Shown here piece by piece: positions 11,441 through 21,518 of a DNA stretch of 64,000 bases. The notes beneath the pieces are model-generated. The model did not search any database. It was not told the DNA's origin and saw only the letters and a program-made list of their open reading frames with translations. Origin of the DNA: Proteromonas lacertae. Taxonomy: Eukaryota; Sar; Bigyra; Opalinata; Proteromonadidae. A program made the translations under genes and the position numbers. The stretch spans positions 124,001-188,000 of the forward strand of contig NGBS01000299.1 in assembly GCA_002245135.1 (NCBI GenBank), given 5' to 3'. Every line of letters starts with the position of its first letter. The first letter of the stretch is position 1.

Positions 11441-12568
11441 ATGAATGAAACAGATACAATTTCTTTGTTTGTATGGTTATAATAATATTTTATTTTTGTA
11501 TATAGAAAAAGGCTTATCAAGAATATTCATCGATTTTTTCTAAACGAAGAGATCATCGTCCTTTAATCACAATAGATGGTATGATGACATCTGTGGCTCA
11601 AGTTTTATCATGTATATACTCGAGTGATAATTATATCTAGTAAATAACTATGAAATATCAAAATGGCAACATGAGTATTTAGGTATATGGGCAAATAACC
11701 CTGAATATCCTTACATAATGGCAGATAAATTATTTAAAGCCATAGATGTAGAATATACAGAGATTTATCAAAAACTCTTTTCTTTGTACAATGGTTGTGT
11801 TAATATGAATTTTTTCTTAGTTTTTTTGTGTTTATTTTCATTTGGAAGATTAGGTAATCAAATACGAGTGTTATTGTCTGTTTGTGGAATTCATAGTAAC
11901 GTAGGTTTATGTCAATCTCAAGCTACACATTTTCTTTCTCAACTAAGTAGGAATTCGTTAAATGATCAATATATTGTAAAGTCATTGTCTAGATGTGATA
12001 ATTCTGACCAAATCCCATTAAGTTATTTCATTGATGTAGTAAGTACATGTCCAATTTTAGTAAAACAATTTTCAGACTTACAAGCTGGTTTAATCAAGCG
12101 ATTTATCGGTTATAACAATTATCAATCGATACTTCAAAGAATGATTTATTATGCTTCAATAAGAAGAAATGGATTTATAATAAAAGCACCAGAGTCCTGT
12201 TTTGCATTGATATCGCGTATATTTAGTGGTAAACCACCTCCTTATCATACAGATTATCCATTTTTAGATGTTGAACAACCAACCACAATAGATAATATTT
12301 ACTGATGCTACGAAATTTGTATGGTTATAGTAAAAGACCAAATTGTTCATACCATCCTTCTCTTGTGTCTTCTAGAATAGTGACTAGCTCTAGAGTTGAA
12401 GATAATACTCCTTTGTCACCTAATGCTACTCCAATGCATAAATATAGATATAAAGTCACTTTAACGTCCTCTAGTCAAGTACAACATCAAGAATCTGGTC
12501 ATACTATCTGTACCACTGCTATGACAAATACTTATTCTAATTTATCTTCTTATCATCCAATATTGTAG
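11441..12568 (+). CDS. F-family protein, copy F8, with a 1-nt frame break near 12300
   Basis: Exons 11441-11470, 11506-11611 and 11641-12568. Start MNETDTISLF. Seen: KKAYQEYSS, LSLNNYEISKW, NMNFFLVFLCLF, IRVLLSVCGIHSNVG, APESCFALISR, PPPYHTDYP. The frame then ends at DNIY-TGA, while LRNLYGYSKRPN continues one base out of phase. The exons sum to 1064 nt, one short of a multiple of three, so a single missing base near 12293-12300 (in an ATATTTAC run) would restore a 354-residue protein. Introns 3 and 4 are absent. It is either a young pseudogene or an assembly homopolymer error. Confidence 0.75.
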
Positions 12569-12707
12569 ACATATATAATATAGTAAATTCTTATATTTTT
12601 ATTTATCTATTTATCGTTTTTTATAATTGTGTTTTTGTGGAATTTGAAAAATGAAACGAAATTTTGGTTAAATTAAAAAATGCCCCACATTCTTAAAATT
12701 TAATAAA

Positions 12708-13923
12708 ATGAAAGATGATAAAGAAATTATAGAGGATATGGTATTTTAGCATTAATGCTTATTATCCATAGAAGCTATTATATAAGTCATATAAGAGGAC
12801 AGAAAGGTTTAGTTATAGAAAGACATTACTCTTCCCAATTGATCATTATAGTATTGAAGTCGCAAAAATACTGTGTCGTATTGTTATTTATATACTTTAT
12901 TTAGTCAATAACTATGAAATTGCACAATTACAATATAAATACCTAGAATTTTGGATTAAAAACCCAGAATTCACTTATATACCAGCAGATCAGTTATTTG
13001 ATGCTATGGATGTAAAATATTTAAATATATGTAAATATTATTTTTCTATCTATCATGAACATGTGACATTTGATTTATTTCTACAGTTCGTGTGTTTATT
13101 TACATTTGGAACTAATGAAAAAATGGCAAAAAGTATTTCAATCTAATTAATTTTATTTTTAATTATAGTATACTTGTCAATATGCGGTATTCAAACTAAT
13201 ATGGCTGTAAATCAAGATCAAGCTTTAATGTTTATGAGTAGTTTCAATGAAACAGCAGCTGATTGTCCAAATGTTCAACAGTTTATAAAAGCCCAGTATA
13301 TATATATAATATTAATTATTTGCAATTATAGTCAAAATGGTGTTTCATTGTCAGAAATAATAGTAGCATTAGAAAGTTTACCAGAAATTGCTGTTCCTTT
13401 GTCAAAACTAAAGAAAGGGTTTATTAAAAATGTTTTTGGTGTGTCAGACTATTGGGATATAGTACAAAGGAGGAATATTCTAGATAATAGCAGCAGTGAT
13501 ATAACAAATGAAAGTACAAAATATACTGAGACTTGTACTAGTAAATTTTATAGAGTTTTCATTCAGAAAAGACCTCCGATGTATTATACAGAATATAGAG
13601 CAAAGAATGAGACCTATGATCCAAATAAAACAATTGAATCACTTTTGTTGAGAATTAGAGAAAGATATGGGTATAGTAGAAGGAAAGTGAATTCTACACC
13701 TACGTTAAACAGATCACCTGCTGTAGGTAAGGCTTATTACACGTTTAATAGTCAAATTGACTCTCCTAATAGAGAAACTAGATCTAGAGTAAATACATTA
13801 AGTTTATCAATAAAGCCAGTAAGGCACAGTAGAGAAGATCCTTTAATTGTGTTTAATGAAGTTGTTTCTAGAAAGTCAAATTCAAGCAAGCGTTCTTCTA
13901 CAGTTTACCCATCTTCAGAATAG
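12708..13923 (+). CDS. F-family protein, copy F9
   Basis: Exons 12708-12740, 12772-12877, 12905-13132, 13169-13295 and 13332-13923 give 361 residues. Start MKDDKEIIEDM. Seen: KLLYKSYKRTERFSYRK, AKILCLNNYEIAQL, FDLFLQFVCLF, then MAKIYLSICGIQTNMA across an extra 36-nt intron (13133-13168) at the same codon position as the extra intron of F1. The usual intron 3 is absent. Later: TETCTSKFYRV, PPMYYTEYR, RERYGYSRR, Ser-rich tail. The shared rare intron and GIQTN variant tie F9 to F1 rather than to its neighbours. Confidence 0.87.
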
Positions 13924-14020
13924 TTATTAATTATTAATCATTTAGTTTATTGTGTTTTTGTAATTTGTTTGTCAATTACATGATTATTACATTAAACTAA
14001 AACATTGTTATTTTAATGAA

Positions 14021-15331
14021 ATGAATGACGACGAGAAACTTATGATAAATAAAATGGTATATAAACATTACTAATAAATAGATTGAACAGTATAACAACT
14101 TTTCAAGGACTGTTGAAGGTACATGGAGAAAAAACACCTTGTTTCCTCTTGATCAAGTCGGAGAAGATTTAGCCTCTGTATTATGTCGTATATTGATGAT
14201 TATCTCTTTTTTTAATAGTTAATCGATATGAAATTTCCCAAATTCAATATAACTATTTGCAGATATGGTCATCAGATACAGAACATCCATATATGCTCGC
14301 TGTAAATTTTTTTGAAAAAATAAACGTAAATTATTATGACATATTTAAATACTACTTCATGATCTATCGTATAACATAATTTATATTTTTAATATTTAAT
14401 AGAAGAGCAAATAAACATGGATTCTTTCTTTCTCTTCACAATGTTATTCAGTTTTGGAGTTCCTGATAGTTTAGTTCGTGTTTTATTGTCTGTTTGTGGA
14501 ATTCAAACTAATTATGCCGTTACATTTAACCAATCAGTTAGTTTTATTAGAACTCTAAATGGTGAGTCACATCATGATGAAATGATCAAAGAATGGTTTG
14601 CAGAACAGTATATATTATATTATATTCTTATTTTAAATAATTCAAAAAATAGTGAAAAAGATGATAGAATTCCAATTCATCAAATAGTTCAATTATTCTC
14701 AACAAGTTCTGTGTTGTTAAAACCATTCAGAGAAATCAAAGATGCTCTAATAAAACACTTTATTACTGAAAAGATATATTACAATATAGGAAAGAGAAGG
14801 TTATATTATAACACTTACACTCCCAACAGTGATTTACTCTTTCCACCGGAACAATGTTTTGAGAAGTTTATGAGAGAAAATATATTGAAAAGACCACCAC
14901 CGTATTTCACTGAGTATAGAAAGCTGGGAGAAAAAGAAACAAAATCATTAGATTCTCTCATTATTCAAGTCAAAATTAGATATGGTTATTCAAGAAGATT
15001 CGTTAGTGCAAGGAATGGTTATAATAATACTAAATCAACTCTATCTAGTTACAGTATTAACAATGAATATGATGAAGGGATAAGACATATCTCAGAAATG
15101 ATGAAAAGTGGAAGAAATAATAGCAATTCGAGTGAGGTAAATAGACATCATCAACAGGATGTTATTGCTGGAAGAAAGCTTAGTAAAGAGTATGTTTCTA
15201 AAATGAGTAACGATGATCATTTGAAATTGCTATGTAGTGAAGCATCTAATCATTCATTATTAATTGCAAGTCGTTCAAAAATTAACACTAAAATTCATCC
15301 AGAATTTTCTGTACATTTTGCTACTGATTGA
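14021..15331 (+). CDS. F-family protein, copy F10
   Basis: Exons 14021-14056, 14082-14187, 14219-14368, 14403-14607 and 14653-15331 give 391 residues. Start MNDDEKLMINKM was preferred over ATG 14016, which is followed at once by a stop. Intron 1 (14057-14081) is 25 nt and contains TACTAAT, a possible branch site. Seen: IEQYNNFSRTVEGTWRKN, LCLNRYEISQI, KYYFMIYQEQINMDSF, VRVLLSVCGIQTN, PPEQCFEKFMRE, PPPYFTEYR, KIRYGYSRR, acidic and Ser-rich tail. All four canonical introns are present. Function unknown. Confidence 0.88.
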
Positions 15332-15520
15332 AATTGATTAAAGGAAATGTATATATGTTTAATGGATTTTAATCTGTATCAGGTATTTTATATGTATATA
15401 TTTAAATAAATTTTTATGTTCTATTGTTTATTTTGCTTAAATTGTGGTTATTTTGAATAAATTGTTTGATCAAAAGTTTGAGCTACAGCCAATAGAAATC
15501 GTTATTAAGAATAATATCAA

Positions 15521-17309
15521 ATGGTCTTTATTTCACGTAAGGAAGAAGATCAGGTACATGATATGGTATTTTAGAGCGACTCTCTATATATTTTAAACAG
15601 ATAACAGCATATAATAACTTCACAACTACCGATAAAGGAAAGTGGCGCAAAACAGTTATTTTTGACTTAGACACAGTCTGCGTAGCATTAGCTCAAATAT
15701 GTTATTGTAAGTTTTAATTTTTTTAATTTTTATGTTGTAGTAACGAACTTTGAATTAGCTCAATGGCAGTTCGACTATTTATGTTTCTGGATTCGTGATA
15801 CAGATCATCCCTATATTATAGCTCCGATTTTTTTTGATCGTATACACTTGCCTTACACAGAATTACTCAAATCTTTCTTTAAACCTTTTAGTATTAATCA
15901 TCATGTGTTTATTATTATATAGATGAGCGTTTAACCATCGATAATTATCTGTTGTTCATCATTTTATTCGCATATAACAGAAATCATATCATTCTAAGAA
16001 TTTTACTTTCTGTTTGTAAGATACAAGGTAATGTTTCTGTAAATTATTCACAGTCGTTGTCATTCTTTTCGATGTTAAACACAGATGCTTTATTAGATCA
16101 AAAAATATTTGAATGGTTGCAAAACAAGTATATATATTCTATATATATTTTCTATTATTTCTTTATAGTAAAAATAAAGAAAGAATCTTAATTTCAGATT
16201 TAATAGAATTTGCAGTAACCAATGAAACATTACTAATACAAGTTAATGCAATCAAAAAGGCCTTAATCTCAAATGTTTTAGGCAAATACACTTACAATCG
16301 TGTAATGAGAAGAAAAATGTTTTATGACGATTATATAGCTTCAGTATCAAAGCAGAATCTTCCACCAGGATTAATAGCCACTACTATCAATGATAGAATG
16401 CCGCATGAATCATGTACGGAAAGAACAATTCGTAATTTAATAAAGAAATCACCTCCTCCATATTATACAGATTATCCTCCAGCAGTCGGTACTAGTATAG
16501 ATGCACAAAAGACTTTATTAGAACAATCAATAGTAAGTATCAGAGGGATGTTTGGAATGAATACTAAATTGTTATCTAGCAGATCTAGTAGATTATCAAA
16601 GAGTTCATTTCCTAAGATCCGACCGAGTTTGTTTTTGAATTCGCAGAAGAGTGAGAATCATAATGAAGCATCCTTTGGTGCTAAGGTTGCTAATACTCCA
16701 GCACATTATAGTATGAATTCTAAACTAGGTAATATCAACCATAACAATAATAATAATAATGAGCTGGGATTATTCTTTGGTGAAAAATCAAAATCAGCAA
16801 AAGGTATTGTTACACCTTCATTGAATGGTGATGTGGATAATAATAGATCACAATTAAAACACTCCAAAACTGAAAAGATGTCTGATATTGAAAATCCTGG
16901 ATCTATTAATAATATATTTTCATCAGATATTTCTAAAGTATCACCTGATTTAAATAAGAATGGTTGTGGTGTTAATGATTCTCCAAATATATTGAAGTCT
17001 TCTACTACAAGTAAGATACATCTATCAACTTATCAACCATCACCATCTCCTAAATCACCAAGTATTATCAAGCCACAGTTATCACAACAAAAGTTTCAAC
17101 AACAACATAGTAAAACAATGCCTCAATCCATTGTTATGCCAAATGACACTAGTTTTACAAATAAGCAAATGTCACCTCATAATTTTGGAGGTGGTATTAC
17201 TTTTAATGTATCTCCTAACAAAACTAGTCAGAATGGAACTTCCTTTTTGAAAGGTAGTAAATTAACAACTATTTCGTCTGTTCCTGGTCAAACCACTGAT
17301 CAGCTATAA
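15521..17309 (+). CDS. F-family protein, copy F11, with a long Ser/Asn/Pro-rich tail
   Basis: Exons 15521-15565, 15601-15706, 15741-15890, 15923-16127 and 16169-17309 give 548 residues, the longest copy. Start MVFISRKEEDQVHDM. Two splice sites are atypical: intron 1 ends AACAG and intron 2 starts GTAAG rather than GTAT. Seen: ITAYNNFTTTDKGKWRK, LTNFELAQW, NERLTIDNYL, LRILLSVCKIQGNV, PHESCTERTIRNL, PPPYYTDYP. The RYGYSRR motif is replaced by RGMFGMNTK, the clearest loss in the array, and the tail of about 250 residues is low-complexity. It ends the array and is followed by a minus-strand gene. Confidence 0.86.
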
Positions 17310-17478
17310 TTATCGGTATTTAAATATAGTTAATTTGATAGAATTTACCTGTTTAGTTAATTTTAGATATTTTTTTAATTCTATTTGTTCATTTTAAGAA
17401 CAATATATTTGTATATGTGTTCTGGATTATTTAACATCAAAACAAAACAAAACAATAATTAAAAAACACAAATTTAGT

Positions 17479-18062
17479 CTATTTTTTCTTCTCTTCTGTT
17501 GTTTTATTTTCCTTTACATCTTCATTAACTGCTGCTTCTTTCTGTTCTTCTTTTAATTTAAATACATAATCATATTTTTCTTTCAATTCTTTCCATACTT
17601 TTTCTCTTTCTTCTCCCTCTTTTGCTCCCTATTTAATCATATATATATAATTATTTAACTAATACATCTAGTAATCCTGACTTTTCTTCTTTCGTTGCAT
17701 AATAATATATACTCTTAATTCCATCTGGGACATCTGTGAATATTTTTTCATCCTAATACAATTAATAAACCAAAATAAATATTAAAATACCTTTATATAT
17801 GTTGGAGGACCATCAGTAACCATTCTTCTAATCTCAGCTGCACAGTCTGACTTTTCTAATTCGTTCATCCATTTTTCATAAGTGTTGTGTAAATAATATT
17901 CTAAGCACATTTGGCATACTGGCGAAGGAAACCATTTTGAACCTTTAAAGAATATATTTGTCTCAATATACCATCCGGTGATATTTCCATGTAATTTTCT
18001 TTCGATATGTCATCATAACATATCATACAATTCTCTCCCTCTGGTGGTTCTGAATGTGACAT
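17479..18062 (-). CDS. Small protein with two CxxC pairs, function unknown
   Basis: Exons 18062-17972, 17942-17791, 17752-17666 and 17628-17479 give 159 residues. Introns are 29, 38 and 37 nt; the first ends AAAG rather than TAG. The start MSHSEPPEGEN is followed by CMICYDD, then SPVCQMCLEYYL, so two CxxC pairs about 35 residues apart could bind zinc. A basic, Glu/Lys-rich C-terminus follows (VWKELKEKYDYVFKLKEE). TCGTTTT lies 19 bp upstream of the start (18081-18087). I do not recognise the family. It converges with F11. Confidence 0.72.
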
Positions 18063-18153
18063 TTTATTTCAAAAATAGATTCGTTTTAGTTTTATTATAT
18101 TTACATAAAATACTCATAACTAACCATTACTTCGATGTTTAATCACACTCCGA

Positions 18154-18183
<30 letters not shown>
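18154..18183. repeat. Trinucleotide (AAT)n microsatellite
   Basis: About ten tandem AAT units lie between two minus-strand genes. Similar ATA/TTA triplet runs occur inside introns elsewhere (for example near 19765, 35735 and 36740), consistent with the general AT bias. Confidence 0.9.
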
Positions 18184-18185
<2 letters not shown>

Positions 18186-18245
18186 ATTCAAATTCATAAA
18201 TTATAAATAACTAGTTTACGCTATTCTATAACGGTTTAAAATAAT

Positions 18246-19052
18246 CTATTCCTCTTTCATTTTCCACGGTATTATCCCACCACATCCCAACAACATCATT
18301 GATTTTTCCATTCCTAACCTAGAAGCTTCCACCTGACACTGTAAATCTCTAACTTGAGTTGTTAATTCAACAGCTATTTCTCTTTTCCTTTTATTTTGAG
18401 ATAATGAACTATTTTTTCTACTTTTATGATTTTGTTTACATTCAAATTTCTTTGTAATTGGTGGTGGTAGATAATCCAACACTCTACTCATATAAGCATA
18501 ATATGGACCATATTCAAAATGTAAAACTTGTGCATCTTTTAAACATTGATATGGATCTAACTCAGGTAACGGCTTTTCTTTCTTCATTCTACCTTTTCTA
18601 TCTAAAACATCGATTGATTTCTGTATTTTTTCATTCAATTTCATTGATTCTACTTCTCTGGATCTTTCTTTGAGAATATGCATTACTTCATCTGGACTTT
18701 CATTTAAAGCAGAAAATTTTGTGTGTGGAATTGGTTCAAAATCATGCATTAATGATGTTAAAAAGGTATTGTCTTCTTCTAAATCTTCATAATCATCTCT
18801 AGATGTTATAGGACGTTGTAATTCCTTTCTAATCTGAGATGCTCTTGGATGTCTAGGATTAATTATTGGTGAAGATGTTCTTGGCGATTTACTATATTCA
18901 CGAGGATGTGGAGGTGTGAAATGTTTTGGAGTTAGAACTTTTGTTGGAGGAATTACATTTCCATCTTCATCAGTCATTTTATAGTATATTTTTCTTCCAC
19001 CTCTCTTGAAACCACCTTGAGAACCAATATTTTCTTCTATTTTCACTTCCAT
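18246..19052 (-). CDS. Hypothetical protein, 268 residues, single exon
   Basis: One uninterrupted frame with start MEVKIEENIGSQGG and end WKMKEE. The N-terminal third is Pro/Ser/Arg-rich and looks disordered (PPTKVLTPKHFTPPHPREYS); the middle is charged and helical with DPYQCLKDAQVLHFEYGPY as the most structured-looking block; the C-terminus is basic then helical (TTQVRDLQCQVEAS). No domain recognised. It is divergent from CTNNBL1, whose start is 72 bp away, so the two may share a promoter. Confidence 0.75.
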   Translation of the reverse strand: MEVKIEENIGSQGGFKRGGRKIYYKMTDEDGNVIPPTKVLTPKHFTPPHPREYSKSPRTSSPIINPRHPRASQIRKELQRPITSRDDYEDLEEDNTFLTSLMHDFEPIPHTKFSALNESPDEVMHILKERSREVESMKLNEKIQKSIDVLDRKGRMKKEKPLPELDPYQCLKDAQVLHFEYGPYYAYMSRVLDYLPPPITKKFECKQNHKSRKNSSLSQNKRKREIAVELTTQVRDLQCQVEASRLGMEKSMMLLGCGGIIPWKMKEE

Positions 19053-19124
19053 AAAAAACAGTTGGCTTGATTGAAAAACAAATCAAATAAGTTTGTGTCA
19101 TTATAGAATTGAATTTAATCAAAA

Positions 19125-21034
19125 ATGCAATCACATATAAAGAATATGCTGGAAAGAGAAGATTTAAGTAAACTTTCAACGACAATGGAAAGGTGCAAAA
19201 AATGTAAAGGTTGGGGTAAAGACTTAATTCAAGAAAATGGTTATTGTAATCACTGCAATAGAACAATGGGAATACCTTCCTCCACAAAAAGAAAATTTGA
19301 TGATGATAGCAACACAGAATCAAGAAAACATGCTAAAATAGAGTATTTCTATAAGATATATACACTAAATAGTGATGACTATGACGATGATGATGGAAAT
19401 AAAGTTCCAGAAGATGAACAACTTACTAAAGAAGATATAGAAAGGCTTTTAGCAGAAGCTGATGAAAAAGAAGTAGAAGAATTGGATTCAGTTGGAATAA
19501 ATAAATTAATCAAAGGTTTACAAACTAGAATTACAAAAAATCAAGAAGACCATGCAAAGTATGATGATCCAACAAAATTTGAAAATTCTGAAATAGAGCT
19601 ACTTAGTCATTTATATAAATTACAACTACTGTCTACAGTTCCAAATATGTATCCAGAGATAGTGAAGTTAGGTGGAGATAAATTGTTAATTGAATTGATT
19701 AATCATGAAAATATTGATATGTCAATTGAAACACTAAAACTATTGTATTTATATTTGTCATATTATTATTATTATTATTAAATAGAAGTGCGTTATTAGA
19801 CAGTGAAAATGTCTTAGAAAGTGAGGATGAAAGTAGAATATTAGTTGAATCACTAATAGATAATGGATTACTCAAAATTATGATAGAAAATATGAACAGA
19901 ATCAATGATAATGATGAAAAGGAATCAAATGGAATATATTACACATTATCTATTGTTGAATCGTTATTGGAAATTATGCCTATTGTGGCAATTAGATTAT
20001 GTAAAGAGACAAATATTTTATCATTTTTAATACAAAATTTAGGTAAAAAAGAGAATGACCAGAATAAATTATATTCAAGTGAAATATTGTCATTATTATT
20101 AGAAAGTGATTTAGAATGTAGAATTGTTTTTTTAAATCTCAAAATTGCAGTTGGAAATGGTAAAGAAGAACAGTCAATGGATTTACTATTGAGGGATATA
20201 AATATATGGAAAAAGAAAGAACCAACAACAAGTGAAGAAGAAGAATTAATAGAAAATATGTTTGACTCTCTCTGCTCATTATTATATGAAATAGAAGGTA
20301 AAAAACAGTTTTTAAACTTAGAAGGATTTGCATTTTTGAAAATTATTATAAAACAGCAAAAATATTGTAGAGTTCCTGCTTTTAAAGCTTTGGATTATGC
20401 ATTATTGAATAGTAAAGAGAATTGTGATAGTTTTATTGAAAATGATGGAATAAAATATCTATTTCCTGCTTTTATGGGTAAAGGAAATAAACACTCTTTA
20501 AGAAAGAAGAGTGAATATGAAAATGATGTTGAAGAACATATAATTTCTGTTATTGATACACTATTTAGTTATTATGATAATGAAACTAACAAAACAACAT
20601 TTGAAAGATTAGTTAAAAAATTCAATGAAAATGAGTTTGAAAAATGTGATAGACTGATTGAATTATTTGATAAATATTGGAAACTGGTTAGTAAAATAAA
20701 TAAGCAAACTATAAATCAAACATTAAAAGATGAAATGAATGAAGATGAAGTTGCTGAACAAGTATATTTGGCAAAACTTAATGCTGGGTTATTTACTATG
20801 CAGAAATGCGTTGTAATTATTGGTACTTTGTTATTTTATAAGCCACTTAGTGATCATATTGCTAGGAAATGTAAAGAACAAAATATTGATATTAATACAA
20901 TTAAAGTTACATTGGAGGATTATTATGATAGTTTGAATGAAGGAATTGAAGATATGAATGAAGATGATTTAAATGATTTGAAGAAGACCAAAAATAGGAT
21001 ATTAGATATACTATTAATTATAAAATCATTGTAA
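19125..21034 (+). CDS. CTNNBL1: Beta-catenin-like protein 1 (spliceosome-associated ARM-repeat protein) with N-terminal zinc motif
   Basis: Nuclear ARM-repeat protein of the CTNNBL1 family, which in other eukaryotes associates with the PRP19/CDC5L spliceosomal complex. Exons 19125-19342, 19373-19744 and 19786-21034 give 612 residues. The 30-nt intron 19343-19372 is in frame and stop-free, so it is invisible to ORF finding; removal joins HAKI to DDYDDDDG. Family blocks seen: ENSEIELLSHLYKLQ, GIYYTLSIVESLLEI, NKLYSSEILSLLLE, ENMFDSLCSLLYEI and LNAGLFTMQKC. The first 50 residues are extra compared with the family as I know it and hold CKKC then CNHC 18 residues later, a zinc-ribbon-like pair, before a KRKFDDD stretch that matches the usual N-terminus. 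Confidence 0.87.
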
Positions 21035-21127
21035 TTATTTTTTATTATTCTTCTTTGTTTTTCATTTAATTTAAAAATAAATAACAAAATCAATATAATT
21101 AACATATATTATAAACTTTCACATTTT

Positions 21128-21365
21128 TTACTTTTCAGTTGGTTTATGACTTGCATGATCACTACTTTTAGAACAATTACACTTTCATCACTATTGCCAC
21201 TTATATATTTGTTAAGTTGTTATAAAGTTAAATTTTCGTTTTGGTCTAATTAAAGAAATATCTGGATTTAGAGTACTGTTGTATTATGATGAGATATTGT
21301 TGTATATTGACTTTTTTGGTAATTTAGATTCAATCCTGCTTAAGCCAGATTTAGGTATATATAAA
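21128..21365 (-). pseudogene. Possible decayed coding stretch in the 484-bp CTNNBL1 to 21519 gap
   Basis: One minus-strand frame reads IPKSGLSRIESKLPKKS, then LNPDISLIRPKRKFNF, then KCNCSKSSDHASHKPTEK before a stop at 21128-21130, but it is broken by about five in-frame stops (two TAA, then TAG-TGA-TGA clustered near 21190). Composition looks protein-like, unlike the rest of the gap. I could not find GTAT...TAG introns that remove all the stops. It may be a relic or a gene with unusual splicing. The remainder of 21035-21518 is T-rich and shows nothing. Confidence 0.3.
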
Positions 21366-21518
21366 TAGTTGAAGTGTTAGAAAAAAATATAACTATGTAA
21401 TAAAAACCGTTTTTTATATTTTGTTAAGTGTATTTGTGTAAATTATGTAAAAATTTTGTTAATTGTAATACACTTTATACACTGTATTTTGAGTATTTGT
21501 GTTATTTTTAAAGAATTT

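Larger units (their letters stand above)
1654..17309 (+). repeat. Head-to-tail array of eleven F-family genes plus one relic copy
   Basis: Eleven copies of the same unrecognised gene lie on the + strand at intervals of about 1.1-1.8 kb, with only 100-380 bp between coding regions. Copies share exon sizes (exon 2 is 106 nt in ten copies, exon 3 is 150 nt and exon 4 is 205 nt where present), intron phases and motifs. The order of shared motifs is YxxFS, LNNYEIS, KYYFxIY, FFxFLCLF, LLSVCGIHSN, ExC, PPxY, RYGYSRR and a Ser-rich tail. Protein similarity is clear but far from identical between neighbours, so the array is old rather than a recent amplification. F2 is a pseudogene, F8 has a frame break and 5480-5745 is the remains of a further copy. 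Function is unknown to me. Confidence 0.93.

Noticed and set aside
14016-14018. Upstream ATG for F10
   Set aside because: It is followed at once by AAA TGA; the ATG at 14021 gives the family exon 1 with the right phase.
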